A DNA stretch of 64,000 nt from an uncultured Saprospiraceae bacterium. Lineage in GTDB: Bacteria; Bacteroidota; Bacteroidia; Chitinophagales; Saprospiraceae. How positions within the stretch are numbered: the stretch's first letter is position 1; each line of letters opens with the position of its first letter. Made by a program: the position numbers and the translations under genes. Shown here one piece after another: positions 36,055-44,740 of the stretch. The stretch lies in contig CALDGQ010000024.1 of NCBI GenBank assembly GCA_937941765.1, forward strand, positions 29,699 through 93,698, in the 5' to 3' direction. The notes below the pieces were generated by a model. It saw nothing but the letters and a program-made list of their open reading frames with translations, was not told the origin of the DNA and searched no databases.

Positions 36055-36576
36055 TTATTTTGGCATCCCTCCGTTTACTTGCTTAATCGTATTCTTCAAA
36101 AATTCTTCTCCTTTAGGAGTCATCAAGTTGGCCGCAACTTGTTTTCCTTTTTGATAGAATAAAAAGTAGTTACAAACATTTCCTAAATAAAAATCTGCTT
36201 CTATTAATTCTTCTCCATTTGCAACAAAGAAAACACGTCCAACTGGTTGGCAACCTTGATCCAATTCTGGAGGAACCGAAGTGGAAACATAAGTCAATGT
36301 ATTTTTGATACTTGCCGGCTCCGTCTGATTCATACTGAAACTATAATTATAGAAAAGAAAATCTACGTTGGTACAAGTCAACCACATCTCTTTCATTAAA
36401 TCTTCCGTGACACTAGGAAGGGTATTGGGAACTAATTTTCCAGCTGGTTGTACGGTAGGAGTCGTTGGCGTTGTTTTGGTAATGGTTGGTTTTTTAGCCG
36501 TCGTACTTTCTCCTCCACAACTACTAAAAAGAAAAGTAACGATCGAAACAAAAAATAAAATTCTAAATAAATACAT
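36055..36576 (-). CDS. Putative lipoprotein of unknown function
   Basis: The 173-residue protein has a lipoprotein signal peptide (FVSIVTFLFSSC) with the lipidated Cys at 20, followed by a Thr/Pro-rich linker and a compact domain with ELDQGCQPVGRVFFVAN and NVCNYFLFYQKGKQ. I do not recognise a family. It is followed 4 bp later by the ppx/gppA gene on the same strand, so the two are likely in one operon. Confidence 0.65.
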   Translation of the reverse strand: MYLFRILFFVSIVTFLFSSCGGESTTAKKPTITKTTPTTPTVQPAGKLVPNTLPSVTEDLMKEMWLTCTNVDFLFYNYSFSMNQTEPASIKNTLTYVSTSVPPELDQGCQPVGRVFFVANGEELIEADFYLGNVCNYFLFYQKGKQVAANLMTPKGEEFLKNTIKQVNGGMPK

Positions 36577-36599
36577 ATGGTATGGTTGGTTCTGTGATT

Positions 36600-37232
36600 T
36601 TAAAACATATACAATGCATGTAAGTCTAGATAACGACTACGCAATGATTCTGCATTAAGATTCGGAAAATCTTTCGTATTGAAAAGGACCGTAATAAAGC
36701 TGTTATATCTGAACGAAAATCCCATGTTAGGATTTAAATAATAAGTGGCTCCTACTAACCAACTAATATTATTTTCATTTAAATTATTAATGATTTCTGT
36801 AGCCCAGGTCCCTTCCTTAAATTCTGACCCAATCATTCTACCATAAGATGCTCCTGCTTGAAATTTGATATGATAGAAATCCAACTCTTCGTCATACCAA
36901 TCATTATAACCTACAATAAATGGTACTTGTACATAATTGAGATGAAGCTTCTGTTGAATCCCAGAATTATTTTTAACCAATTCAGAAACACTTCCTCTTT
37001 GACTAAATAAAATCTCAAAACTAAGATCTAATTTATCAGTTAAGAAAGTGGTTGCTTTCAAACCACCTGTCAGTCCAATTTTATTGAATCCGGCTGATTG
37101 GTCACCATCAATTTGAGCAGCGGTTAAACCAGCGATCAAACCAGCACTAAATCTTTGTTGTCCGATTGCGCTTTCTATTGCTGTTACATAAAGCAAGAAA
37201 ACCAATATTGAATACATGAATTTTTTCGTCAT
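36600..37232 (-). CDS. PorT-like outer-membrane beta-barrel protein
   Basis: The 210-residue protein has a signal peptide (ending AIESAIG) and then alternating short beta strands typical of an eight-stranded barrel (SAGLIAGLTAAQIDGDQSAG; LTGGLKATTFLTDKLDLSFE; IKFQAGASYGRMIGSE), ending LDLHALYMF. Small barrels of this outer-membrane class are abundant in the phylum. No specific function can be assigned. It is upstream of the lipoprotein gene by 23 bp on the same strand. Confidence 0.75.
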   Translation of the reverse strand: MTKKFMYSILVFLLYVTAIESAIGQQRFSAGLIAGLTAAQIDGDQSAGFNKIGLTGGLKATTFLTDKLDLSFEILFSQRGSVSELVKNNSGIQQKLHLNYVQVPFIVGYNDWYDEELDFYHIKFQAGASYGRMIGSEFKEGTWATEIINNLNENNISWLVGATYYLNPNMGFSFRYNSFITVLFNTKDFPNLNAESLRSRYLDLHALYMF

Positions 37233-37386
37233 CTGGTTGGTTACTAATTAATGATATGTGAAAATAACAAATCTCACTCAGCAAAACATACATTTTTATA
37301 AAAGATAGCAAGCTCAATTACAATTGTTAACCCTAATTTTTCCGATATTTACAATAGAATACTAAACCTTATCTACAAATTGTACT

Positions 37387-37677
37387 ATGTTTAAATACAA
37401 CCGCACAACCTTAACTAAGTTAGAAACGATTTTGAAGCAGCATGATTATACGGTTCGATACGAACGTGGCAATTTCAAATCTGGCTATTGTATTGTTGAA
37501 AATAAAAACGTTGCAGTCATCAATAAGTTTTTTGATGTCGAAGCAAGGATCAATATTCTGATAGAAATTCTTGGAACTTTCGAAGTTGACACCGAGAAAT
37601 TAGATGAGAATTCTCAAGAAATGTATCAGACTATTTCAAATATGGATTCAACAAAATCCATTAGACAAGAAGGATAA
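37387..37677 (+). CDS. Conserved small hypothetical protein of Bacteroidota
   Basis: The 96-residue soluble protein reads TLTKLETILKQHDYTVRYER, then GNFKSGYCIVENKNVAVINK and FFDVEARINILIEILGTF. I recall this pattern as a conserved hypothetical family of this phylum with no assigned function. It is 20 bp upstream of the MBL hydrolase gene and is probably cotranscribed with it; the pairing itself may be a useful clue. Confidence 0.75.
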   Translation: MFKYNRTTLTKLETILKQHDYTVRYERGNFKSGYCIVENKNVAVINKFFDVEARINILIEILGTFEVDTEKLDENSQEMYQTISNMDSTKSIRQEG

Positions 37678-37697
37678 CTTAAAATACAATAGCTCCT

Positions 37698-38462
37698 TTG
37701 AAAATCACCTTTCTTGGTACAGGCACATCCTCCGGCATCCCCATGATCGGTTGCGATTGCAAAGTTTGTACTTCCACCAATCCTAAAGATAAAAGACTCC
37801 GAACATCTGCAATGATTGCCGTCAATGGGGTAAACATTGTTATTGATGCTGGACCAGATTTTCGTCAGCAAATGCTTTTCAACAAGGTCAACAATTTAGA
37901 TGCAATTTTAATTACACATGAACATAATGATCACATCATTGGGATGGATGATATACGACCTTTCAATTTTAATACTGGCCAAGAAATGAATGTCTTTGCA
38001 ACAGAAAGAACTGCTAAGAATTTAAGAGAACGTTTCAAATATATTTTTAAAGAAAATATCTATCCAGGTGCTCCACAAATAAAATTGCATACTATTGATG
38101 CTCAAGTTCCATTTGAAATTTCAGGCATCAAAATCATTCCAATCGAAGTAATGCATGGACGTATGCAAATTGTTGGATTTAGGATTGAAGACTTCACTTA
38201 CATTACGGATGCGAAAACAATTACTCCTTCTGAATTGGAAAAAATAAAAGGAACAAAAGTTTTAGTACTGAATGCCTTGCGTCGTAAAGAACATCATGCA
38301 CATCTTACTTTACAACAAGCAATTGAACTAGTGGAAGTAATACAACCTGATGAAGCCTATTTTACACATTTTAGTCACTGGCTAGCAACACATGAAGAAT
38401 TAGAAGCTGAATTACCTAACAATATTTTTCCAGCATACGATAATCTTGTAATTGAAGTCTAA
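37698..38462 (+). CDS. PhnP-like metallo-beta-lactamase fold hydrolase
   Basis: The 254-residue protein begins MKITFLGTGTSSGIPMIGC, the standard N-terminus of PhnP-type MBL enzymes, so the TTG at 37698 is the true start. Metal ligands are in THEHNDHIIGMDD, GRMQIV (His in VMHGRM), ITDAKT and the final HFSHW. A CxCxxC motif near residue 20 (CDCKVC) is typical of this branch. Relatives are phosphodiesterases acting on cyclic phosphates or nucleic-acid ends. Confidence 0.88.
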   Translation: MKITFLGTGTSSGIPMIGCDCKVCTSTNPKDKRLRTSAMIAVNGVNIVIDAGPDFRQQMLFNKVNNLDAILITHEHNDHIIGMDDIRPFNFNTGQEMNVFATERTAKNLRERFKYIFKENIYPGAPQIKLHTIDAQVPFEISGIKIIPIEVMHGRMQIVGFRIEDFTYITDAKTITPSELEKIKGTKVLVLNALRRKEHHAHLTLQQAIELVEVIQPDEAYFTHFSHWLATHEELEAELPNNIFPAYDNLVIEV

Positions 38463-38816
38463 TTTTTTGAGGCGAGCGGTTGATTTTTTTTCGAGTCGAG
38501 CGGTTGGAAACCTTCGACTCAAAAAAAAGATTTTCAGAGAGTAATTTTTCACATCCACTTTCTGCGATTTCCCTACGTATTATTTAACGTGTTCCTTCTG
38601 CGCTCTTCTGCGATTTGTGCGTGAGGCAATTTACGAACAAAGATAACTTTGTGATCTTTGTCTCTTTGTGGCTTTTGTGGTAAAACACGTCCTCCGCAAA
38701 TCACCAAATTATGTCTCAAACCTGTTAAAACTTCAATTGATATAAAACAAATCATGCATTCTTAACGTACTTATAATATATTGGAATAAGTTTAAATATT
38801 TCAATCCCATTTGCGT
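38463..38816. repeat. Intergenic region with GAGCGGTTGGAAACC-type hairpin and CACAAAG-type repeats
   Basis: At 38490-38525 gagtcgagcggttggaaacc and ttcgactc form a hairpin between A- and T-runs. On the minus strand about 38590-38695 has a purine-rich, loosely periodic pattern (accacaaaagccacaaagag, then acaaagatcacaaag, and further cgcagaagagcgcagaag). An open frame over this (38573-38755) has no family features and is not called a gene. Confidence 0.6.
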
Positions 38817-39797
38817 ATGAGAAAATTCATTACAATTGCATTGCTAGCGTCGTTTTTCTCTTGTCACCTTGTTGCACAACAAGCGGAACAATATAGCATG
38901 TATATGCTCAACAAGTATGCATTCAATCCAGCATATGCCGGAATGGATAATTCTCTAAGTGCAACAGGTGTTTATCGAAAGCAATGGGTTGGCTTACAAG
39001 GAAGCCCTTCGTCCCAAAATTTAAACATTCATATGCCGCTATATTACTTACATGGTGGTGTTGGTCTATCTTTATCCAATGATGTTGCAGGTCCGGAACG
39101 AACTACAAATGTTGGATTATCCTACAATTACAATTATAATATTGGAAAATCAGGAGTACTTTCATTAAGTGGAGGTGCTGGAATGATTCAAAAATCTATT
39201 GATGGGTCCAAATTAAGAGCTCCTGATGGAGATTATACCCAAGATGGAAATGTTGTGACTCATAATGACCCAGAATTGTCGATAATTTTGGAAACTGCTT
39301 CGGTTCCAACCGCAAGGATTGGTTTAATGTTTAAAAATGAAAGTTTTGAAGCTGGAATTTCTGCTGATAATCTATTGGGCAATGAGTTAAGCTTTTCAGC
39401 AACTGATTTTAATTTCACACTTAATCGACATTATTATATCTATTTGGCATATTATTGGCAATTACTTGATGAGATTGAGATTTCCCCCTCTGTATTTGTT
39501 AAGATGGACCAAAATTATCTACAAACTGATATTTCTGTCATGGCAAATTACAATGATTTCCTACTTGGAGGCGTTTCTTTAAGAGGATATAGTGATTTAA
39601 ACTTGGATGCCATCGCGTTTATCGCAGGATTTAAGATGAATGAAAATTTAACATTGGCTTACAGCTATGATTTATCAATTTCATCTTTCAATTCGGTTAG
39701 TCAAGGATCACATGAAATTTTGATCAATTATAATTTGAACAAACAATTTGGGCAAGGAAAACTACAAAAGGTGATTTATAATCCTCGTTTATTATAG
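38817..39797 (+). CDS. PorP/SprF family type IX secretion outer-membrane protein
   Basis: From the ATG at 38817 (a TTG lies two codons earlier) the 326-residue protein has a signal peptide, then the family N-terminus EQYSMYMLNKYAFNPAYAGM and GVYRKQWVGLQGSPSSQNL, then beta-barrel strands to the C-terminus. PorP/SprF proteins bind T9SS cargo of the type-B class at the outer membrane. Genome position 240 bp before gldK agrees with the role. Confidence 0.93.
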   Translation: MRKFITIALLASFFSCHLVAQQAEQYSMYMLNKYAFNPAYAGMDNSLSATGVYRKQWVGLQGSPSSQNLNIHMPLYYLHGGVGLSLSNDVAGPERTTNVGLSYNYNYNIGKSGVLSLSGGAGMIQKSIDGSKLRAPDGDYTQDGNVVTHNDPELSIILETASVPTARIGLMFKNESFEAGISADNLLGNELSFSATDFNFTLNRHYYIYLAYYWQLLDEIEISPSVFVKMDQNYLQTDISVMANYNDFLLGGVSLRGYSDLNLDAIAFIAGFKMNENLTLAYSYDLSISSFNSVSQGSHEILINYNLNKQFGQGKLQKVIYNPRLL

Positions 39798-40039
39798 GAT
39801 ATTTTAATTTTAATCATATTTGTTTTCCTATATTTGGAAAAATTAGAGTCCTTTGCGTTAAATTACTTGGATTATACAATTTCCCCAATTAAAATCGTTA
39901 GAATAAGGTTGTGTGGTTTATATATAAATTGTGAACTTAAGAAATACAAAAATTTATTTCATATAAAACACACAAACAACTATATTTACATTCACTTTAG
40001 ACTAAATTCATTGATCTAAAGTTAAACTCGGGTGTTATA

Positions 40040-41287
40040 ATGAAGAAACTACTTAAAACTTCAATTGTATTTTTGCTTTTCACTGTTGTTTTTACTTCGT
40101 GTGGTACACAGCAAAATGGACAATTAATCGGTGTAATCGATAGACCGTCTTGGAAGGGAATAAATCCTTACGGTATGGTTTACATCCCATCAGGAACTTT
40201 ACACATCGGTCCTGGCGATCAAGATATCGCTAATACCTATGTTCAAAGATCTAAATCAATCTCTATCCAAGGTTTTTACATGGATGATACAGAAGTTACT
40301 AATAACGAGTATCGCCAATTTGTTTATTGGGTAAAAGATTCGATAGCTCACGGTCAGATGGATCACTACATGGAGGATGACTTCGGTAACCAATACATTG
40401 ATTGGGAAGAAGAAATCGACTGGGCTGATGAAACGCTAGAAGACATGTACTACCAAGGTGATGACAAATTTGCTGGTAAGCGTGAACTCGACGTTTCAAG
40501 AATGCAATTTGAATATGAATGGTACAACTGGCAAGCAGCAGCTCACGATAGAGGTCGCTCTCCAAGAAGTACTTTCATTAAAAGAAATAATGTAAACATC
40601 TATCCAGATACACTTTGTTGGGTTCGTGATTTCGCTTATTCATATAATGAGCCAATGACTCGTAACTACTTCTGGCACCCAGCTTTTGATGATTATCCAG
40701 TCGTTGGTGTGAGTTGGGAAACTGCAAACGCTTTCTGTTATTGGAGAACCAAATTATGGAACTCTTACATGGGTGCAGTTGAAGGAGAAGTAAACTCTGA
40801 AGATTTCAGACTTCCTTTCGAACACGAATGGGAATATGCTGCAAGAGGTGGACACGATGGTGCTCCTTACCCTTGGGGTGGATATTACACTAGAAATGCA
40901 AAAGGCTGCTTACTAGCAAACTTTAAGCCTGGTCGTGGAAATTATCCAGAAGATGGTGGTTTATACACTGTAAAAGCTGATGCTTATTTCCCGAATGATT
41001 ATGGTTTATATAACATGGCTGGAAACGCTTCTGAATGGACTTCTTCTGCTTTTCACGAAAACGCATATTCTTTCATACACGATTTAAATCCTGATTTACG
41101 TTATGATAGTAGAGATGATGATTCTGAAGCATACAAGCGTAAAGTAATTAGAGGTGGATCTTGGAAAGACATCGCATATTTTATGCAAACAGGAACAAGA
41201 CACTGGGAGTATGAAGATACTACTAAGAGTTATGTTGGATTTCGTTGTGCACTTACCTTCTTAGGAAGATCAATGAACGACTTCTAA
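40040..41287 (+). CDS. gldK: T9SS ring lipoprotein GldK/PorK
   Basis: The 415-residue protein has a lipoprotein signal (FTVVFTSC) and a formylglycine-generating-enzyme-like (SUMF1) fold: GMVYIPSGTLHIGPGD, GFYMDDTEVTNNEYRQFVYW, VVGVSWETANAFCYWRTKLW, FRLPFEHEWEYAARGG, YNMAGNASEWTSSAF and GFRCALTF. GldK and GldN make the periplasmic ring of the T9SS. It is separated from gldL by a strong terminator, so it may be expressed at a different level than gldLMN. Confidence 0.96.
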   Translation: MKKLLKTSIVFLLFTVVFTSCGTQQNGQLIGVIDRPSWKGINPYGMVYIPSGTLHIGPGDQDIANTYVQRSKSISIQGFYMDDTEVTNNEYRQFVYWVKDSIAHGQMDHYMEDDFGNQYIDWEEEIDWADETLEDMYYQGDDKFAGKRELDVSRMQFEYEWYNWQAAAHDRGRSPRSTFIKRNNVNIYPDTLCWVRDFAYSYNEPMTRNYFWHPAFDDYPVVGVSWETANAFCYWRTKLWNSYMGAVEGEVNSEDFRLPFEHEWEYAARGGHDGAPYPWGGYYTRNAKGCLLANFKPGRGNYPEDGGLYTVKADAYFPNDYGLYNMAGNASEWTSSAFHENAYSFIHDLNPDLRYDSRDDDSEAYKRKVIRGGSWKDIAYFMQTGTRHWEYEDTTKSYVGFRCALTFLGRSMNDF

Positions 41288-41315
41288 ATCTTCAACCTTG
41301 AATAAATTAACAATC

Positions 41316-41365
41316 TAAAAATGGTATAGGAATGCTTAATGCTATTGAGCCCTATACCATTTTTG
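41316..41365 (+). terminator. Terminator between gldK and gldL
   Basis: Stem aaaaatggtatagg with ccctataccattttt (14 bp, one bulge) around a 19-nt loop, 30 bp after the gldK stop. It may be a full terminator or an attenuator. Confidence 0.82.
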
Positions 41366-41526
41366 GATTAACACACAGGACACTGTAAAAATAAACCTAC
41401 CTAATTGAATATCATATTGGTTGTTGTTGTTACTTTTTCCACATATTCAATTATGAATATGAGAAACCAAATATGAAAAAACCCGTATTAAATAAAATTA
41501 ACTAACCATTTAAAAAGGAATTAAAA

Positions 41527-42123
41527 ATGGCTTTCTACAAATCAAAAGGATTTAAATATCTAAAGAACTTTATTATCGGAGCAGGTGCTGCAATTGTTAT
41601 GATGGGCGCACTTTTCAAAATTCAAAGTTGGGAAGGAGGATCTGAAATGTTAACTATCGGTCTATGTACTGAAGCATTCTTATTCTTACTATTAGGAATT
41701 TTACCTCCAGAAAAAGATTACTATTGGGAAAAATTGTATCCAGGATTGGATTCTCACAGCGCTAAGTTGTCTCCATTGGCAGCAGGTGCAGCAGACTTCG
41801 ACGAAAACCAACGTTCATTGAACGGTGAAGTAGTTGAACAAAAATTAGGTGGAATGTTGAATGAACTTCAATCTATGTCTAAGAGCTTAGGTTCTTTGAA
41901 AGCACTTCAAGAAGTGGATTTCTCTGGAACTGGTGATCAGATCAAATCAATGGGTAACTTTTATACTAAGATGAATGAAGCAATGGCTAATCTTGGTGAC
42001 TCTTTAGATGATACAAGAGTTTACAAAGAACAACTTTCTGCTTTAAACAAAAACTTAGGTTCATTGAACACTGTTTATGGAAACGTATTGTCTGCAATGT
42101 CTAACATTCGCAAAGACGCTTAA
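41527..42123 (+). CDS. gldL: T9SS motor protein GldL
   Basis: The 198-residue protein has two membrane helices at about 12-31 and 40-58 joined by a short WEGGSE turn, then a cytoplasmic helical domain. Glu49 in the second helix (GLCTEAFLFLLLG) is the residue needed for proton-driven motor work in the family. GldL and GldM form the inner-membrane motor that powers secretion and gliding. It leads the gldLMN operon. Confidence 0.96.
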   Translation: MAFYKSKGFKYLKNFIIGAGAAIVMMGALFKIQSWEGGSEMLTIGLCTEAFLFLLLGILPPEKDYYWEKLYPGLDSHSAKLSPLAAGAADFDENQRSLNGEVVEQKLGGMLNELQSMSKSLGSLKALQEVDFSGTGDQIKSMGNFYTKMNEAMANLGDSLDDTRVYKEQLSALNKNLGSLNTVYGNVLSAMSNIRKDA

Positions 42124-42159
42124 TACGAATTTTCAAACCAATTAAAAACAGAATAAGAT

Positions 42160-43755
42160 ATGTCAATACCTAAGGAACCGCGGCAACTGATGATTAACAT
42201 CATGTACTTAGTACTAACTGCAATGTTGGCACTAAACGTTTCCGCGGAAATATTCAACGCATTCAAGCTTGTTGATAAAGGACTGAAGAAATCTAACGAT
42301 GTTCTTGACAAAGCAAATGCAAACATACCTGCCGAAGTTGCTCGTCTTGCTAAAAAAGACATGAAAAAACTTGGTAAGTATTCAGAAAGAACTGGTCCTG
42401 CAATGGAACTTTCTAAAACCTTCTCTGATTCAATCGATGCAATCATTTTGAGATTATCTGATGCCAACAAAGACGGTGTTATTGATGATGAAGATTATGT
42501 CATGAAAGAAGATAAGGAAACAGGCGAATTGAAAAGAAAAGATCTTAAGAATAAAAAGAACTTTGATATAACAACTCGTTTGATGATTGGATCCGATCCA
42601 ACTGGGGCTGGTGGTAAAGCTGAAGAATTGAAAGCAATGATCGAAGAGTATCAAGGCAAATTCATGGCTTTTATCGATAAAGAAGACCAAGCAGCTTATG
42701 CTGACAAGATTTCTATGAAAGTTGATTCTGGATGGGAAACTTCAGGAAAACCAAGCTGGGGACACTTCAACTTCGGTCACATGCCTGTACAAGCGGTACT
42801 TCCAATGTTAACCAAAATGAAAAATGATGCAAAGAGCTCTGAAACAGCTGTTTTGAATTATTTAATGGGAAAAGTTGGTGGTGAAGATATCGTTTTCAAC
42901 AAATTTAAAGTTGTATCTGCACCAAAGAAGAGTTACATCATTAAAGGTGAAAAATTCGAAACGGAAGTATTCTTAAGTGCTTCAAGTGATAAAATTAAAG
43001 GAATGTCAGTTTCTGTAGATGGTCAATCACTTCCTGTAAGGGATGGTGTTGCGACTTATACTGCTACTGCAAGTTCTGTTGGTGTTAAGAAATATAATGC
43101 TAACATTTCAATCACGAACCCGGTTACTGGTGAAACTACTAGAACTAAAGGTCAATTCGAATATGAAGTAGGTGAGCGTTCTTGTAACGTTGCCGCTACT
43201 AAGATGAATGTATTTTACATCGGTGTAGATAACCCAGTTTCTGTAACTGCAGCTGGTATCTCTTCTAACGAATTAAAAGTTAACGCTACTGGTGTTACTT
43301 TGAAGAAAGCTGGAAAAGGTGGTTACATCGCTACAGCATCAAGACCTGGTGAAGCAAAAATTACTGTGTCAGGTGGTGGGTTGAAACCAACCAACTTCCC
43401 TTTCCGTGTGAAGCGTATTCCTGATCCAACACCTGCTTTGGGTGCTGGTCCTAACAAGAAGGGTGGAGTAATGCCGAACGGTGAATTTAAAGCTCAACTT
43501 GGTTTAGCTGCAATTCTTGAAGGTTTTGACTTCGATGCGAAGTGTAAAATTCAAGGTTATGAAATTACAAGAGTTGCAAAACGTCAAGATCCTGTTTCTC
43601 ACGTTAATGGTGGGGCAAGATATGGTGATGCAGCTAAGAGAGCTGTAATGCAAGCAAAGCCGGGTGATACTTACTATTTCGATAAAGTAAAAGCAAGATG
43701 CCCTGGTGATAGCGCTGGACGTAAGTTGTCTAGTGTTGTTTTCAAGATTAAGTAA
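42160..43755 (+). CDS. gldM: T9SS motor protein GldM
   Basis: The 531-residue protein has an N-terminal membrane helix (IMYLVLTAMLALNVSAEIFN) preceded by Arg8, matching the Arg of GldM that pairs with the Glu of GldL. Four periplasmic domains follow, ending SAGRKLSSVVFKIK. GldM spans the periplasm and links the GldL motor to the GldKN ring. It starts 36 bp after gldL. Confidence 0.96.
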   Translation: MSIPKEPRQLMINIMYLVLTAMLALNVSAEIFNAFKLVDKGLKKSNDVLDKANANIPAEVARLAKKDMKKLGKYSERTGPAMELSKTFSDSIDAIILRLSDANKDGVIDDEDYVMKEDKETGELKRKDLKNKKNFDITTRLMIGSDPTGAGGKAEELKAMIEEYQGKFMAFIDKEDQAAYADKISMKVDSGWETSGKPSWGHFNFGHMPVQAVLPMLTKMKNDAKSSETAVLNYLMGKVGGEDIVFNKFKVVSAPKKSYIIKGEKFETEVFLSASSDKIKGMSVSVDGQSLPVRDGVATYTATASSVGVKKYNANISITNPVTGETTRTKGQFEYEVGERSCNVAATKMNVFYIGVDNPVSVTAAGISSNELKVNATGVTLKKAGKGGYIATASRPGEAKITVSGGGLKPTNFPFRVKRIPDPTPALGAGPNKKGGVMPNGEFKAQLGLAAILEGFDFDAKCKIQGYEITRVAKRQDPVSHVNGGARYGDAAKRAVMQAKPGDTYYFDKVKARCPGDSAGRKLSSVVFKIK

Positions 43756-43775
43756 TAAATCAAAATCTACATATT

Positions 43776-44648
43776 ATGAAGATTGCTCTGAAATTATTTT
43801 CGTTCTTAGTTTTTGGACTAGTGATGATCGCAGCTACACCTGCTTTCGCTCAGACACCAGAAACAACAACTAGAACAGAAGCAAGCGAACCAGACGAGGA
43901 CGCTCCATTAGATGACATCGTTGAAAAACGTATCATTTATGAACGCCCAGTTTTGGAATACCAACCAATCCGTGAAGCAGATGTGTTTTGGGAAAAACGT
44001 ATCTGGAGAGTTATTGATGTGAGAGAAAAAATGAATCTTCCTTTCTCTTATCCTGAAGAACCGTTCTTTTCGATTCTTATGGATGCAGCTACAAATGGTG
44101 AAATATCCGTTTATAGTACAGAGGATGATAAATTTACACATCGACTACAAGGTGAAGAAGTCGCTTCAATGGGTGGATCAGTGGATACGGTTATCACATT
44201 TGATCCTGAAACCTATGAAGAACAAGTACAGGTAGTTCGTAATGATTTGAATCCTGAAGATGTAAAACGTTTCCGTTTGAAAGAAGTATGGTTCTTTGAT
44301 GAGCAAACTTCAACAATGATGGTTCGTATCTTAGGAATCGCACCGCTTATTGACATCAATGATGATCAAGGTAATTTCAGATATGAAAAACCAATGTTCT
44401 GGGTATACTATCCTGAAATCAGAGAAGTATTAGCTAGACATCGTGTTTTCAATGTTGGAAATGATGCAAGCCCTACTAGTTGGGAAGACCTTTTAGAAAT
44501 GAGATTCTTTTCGAGTTACATTTATAAAGAGTCTAACGTTCAAGATAGACGTTTGCAAGATTATCTAACAGGAGTCGATCTTCTATTAGAAGCTGATAAA
44601 ATTAAAAATGAAATTTTTAATTTTGAACATGACCTCTGGACATATTAA
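43776..44648 (+). CDS. gldN: T9SS ring protein GldN/PorN
   Basis: The 290-residue protein has a signal peptide (VMIAATPAFA) and then the GldN pattern: ERPVLEYQPIREADVFWEKR, IWRVIDVREKMNLPF, SVYSTEDDKFTHRL, EVWFFDEQTSTMMVRILGIA, and DLLEMRFFSSYIYKES. It completes the gldLMN operon and is followed by a strong terminator. A close paralogue is at 48919. Confidence 0.95.
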   Translation: MKIALKLFSFLVFGLVMIAATPAFAQTPETTTRTEASEPDEDAPLDDIVEKRIIYERPVLEYQPIREADVFWEKRIWRVIDVREKMNLPFSYPEEPFFSILMDAATNGEISVYSTEDDKFTHRLQGEEVASMGGSVDTVITFDPETYEEQVQVVRNDLNPEDVKRFRLKEVWFFDEQTSTMMVRILGIAPLIDINDDQGNFRYEKPMFWVYYPEIREVLARHRVFNVGNDASPTSWEDLLEMRFFSSYIYKESNVQDRRLQDYLTGVDLLLEADKIKNEIFNFEHDLWTY

Positions 44649-44671
44649 TCCAGTGTCATCATAAAGTTTTT

Positions 44672-44708
44672 AAAAAGCCCACTTAGCATTGCTGAGTGGG
44701 CTTTTTGT
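44672..44708 (+). terminator. Terminator after gldN
   Basis: Stem aaaaagcccact with agtgggcttttt, small loop, T-tail. It lies between the end of gldN and the convergent otsA-otsB stop and can serve both directions. Confidence 0.92.
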
Positions 44709-44740
44709 TTTCGAAAAGCAAAGCAGTAGATTCAATTTAT

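Noticed and set aside
36368..36658. A 96-codon frame opposite the lipoprotein gene
   Set aside because: It is the antisense shadow of the Thr/Pro-rich linker and signal peptide and has no family features.
38573..38755. A 60-codon frame on the minus strand
   Set aside because: It covers the purine-rich periodic repeat; its charged, repetitive protein is the kind of spurious translation such repeats give.
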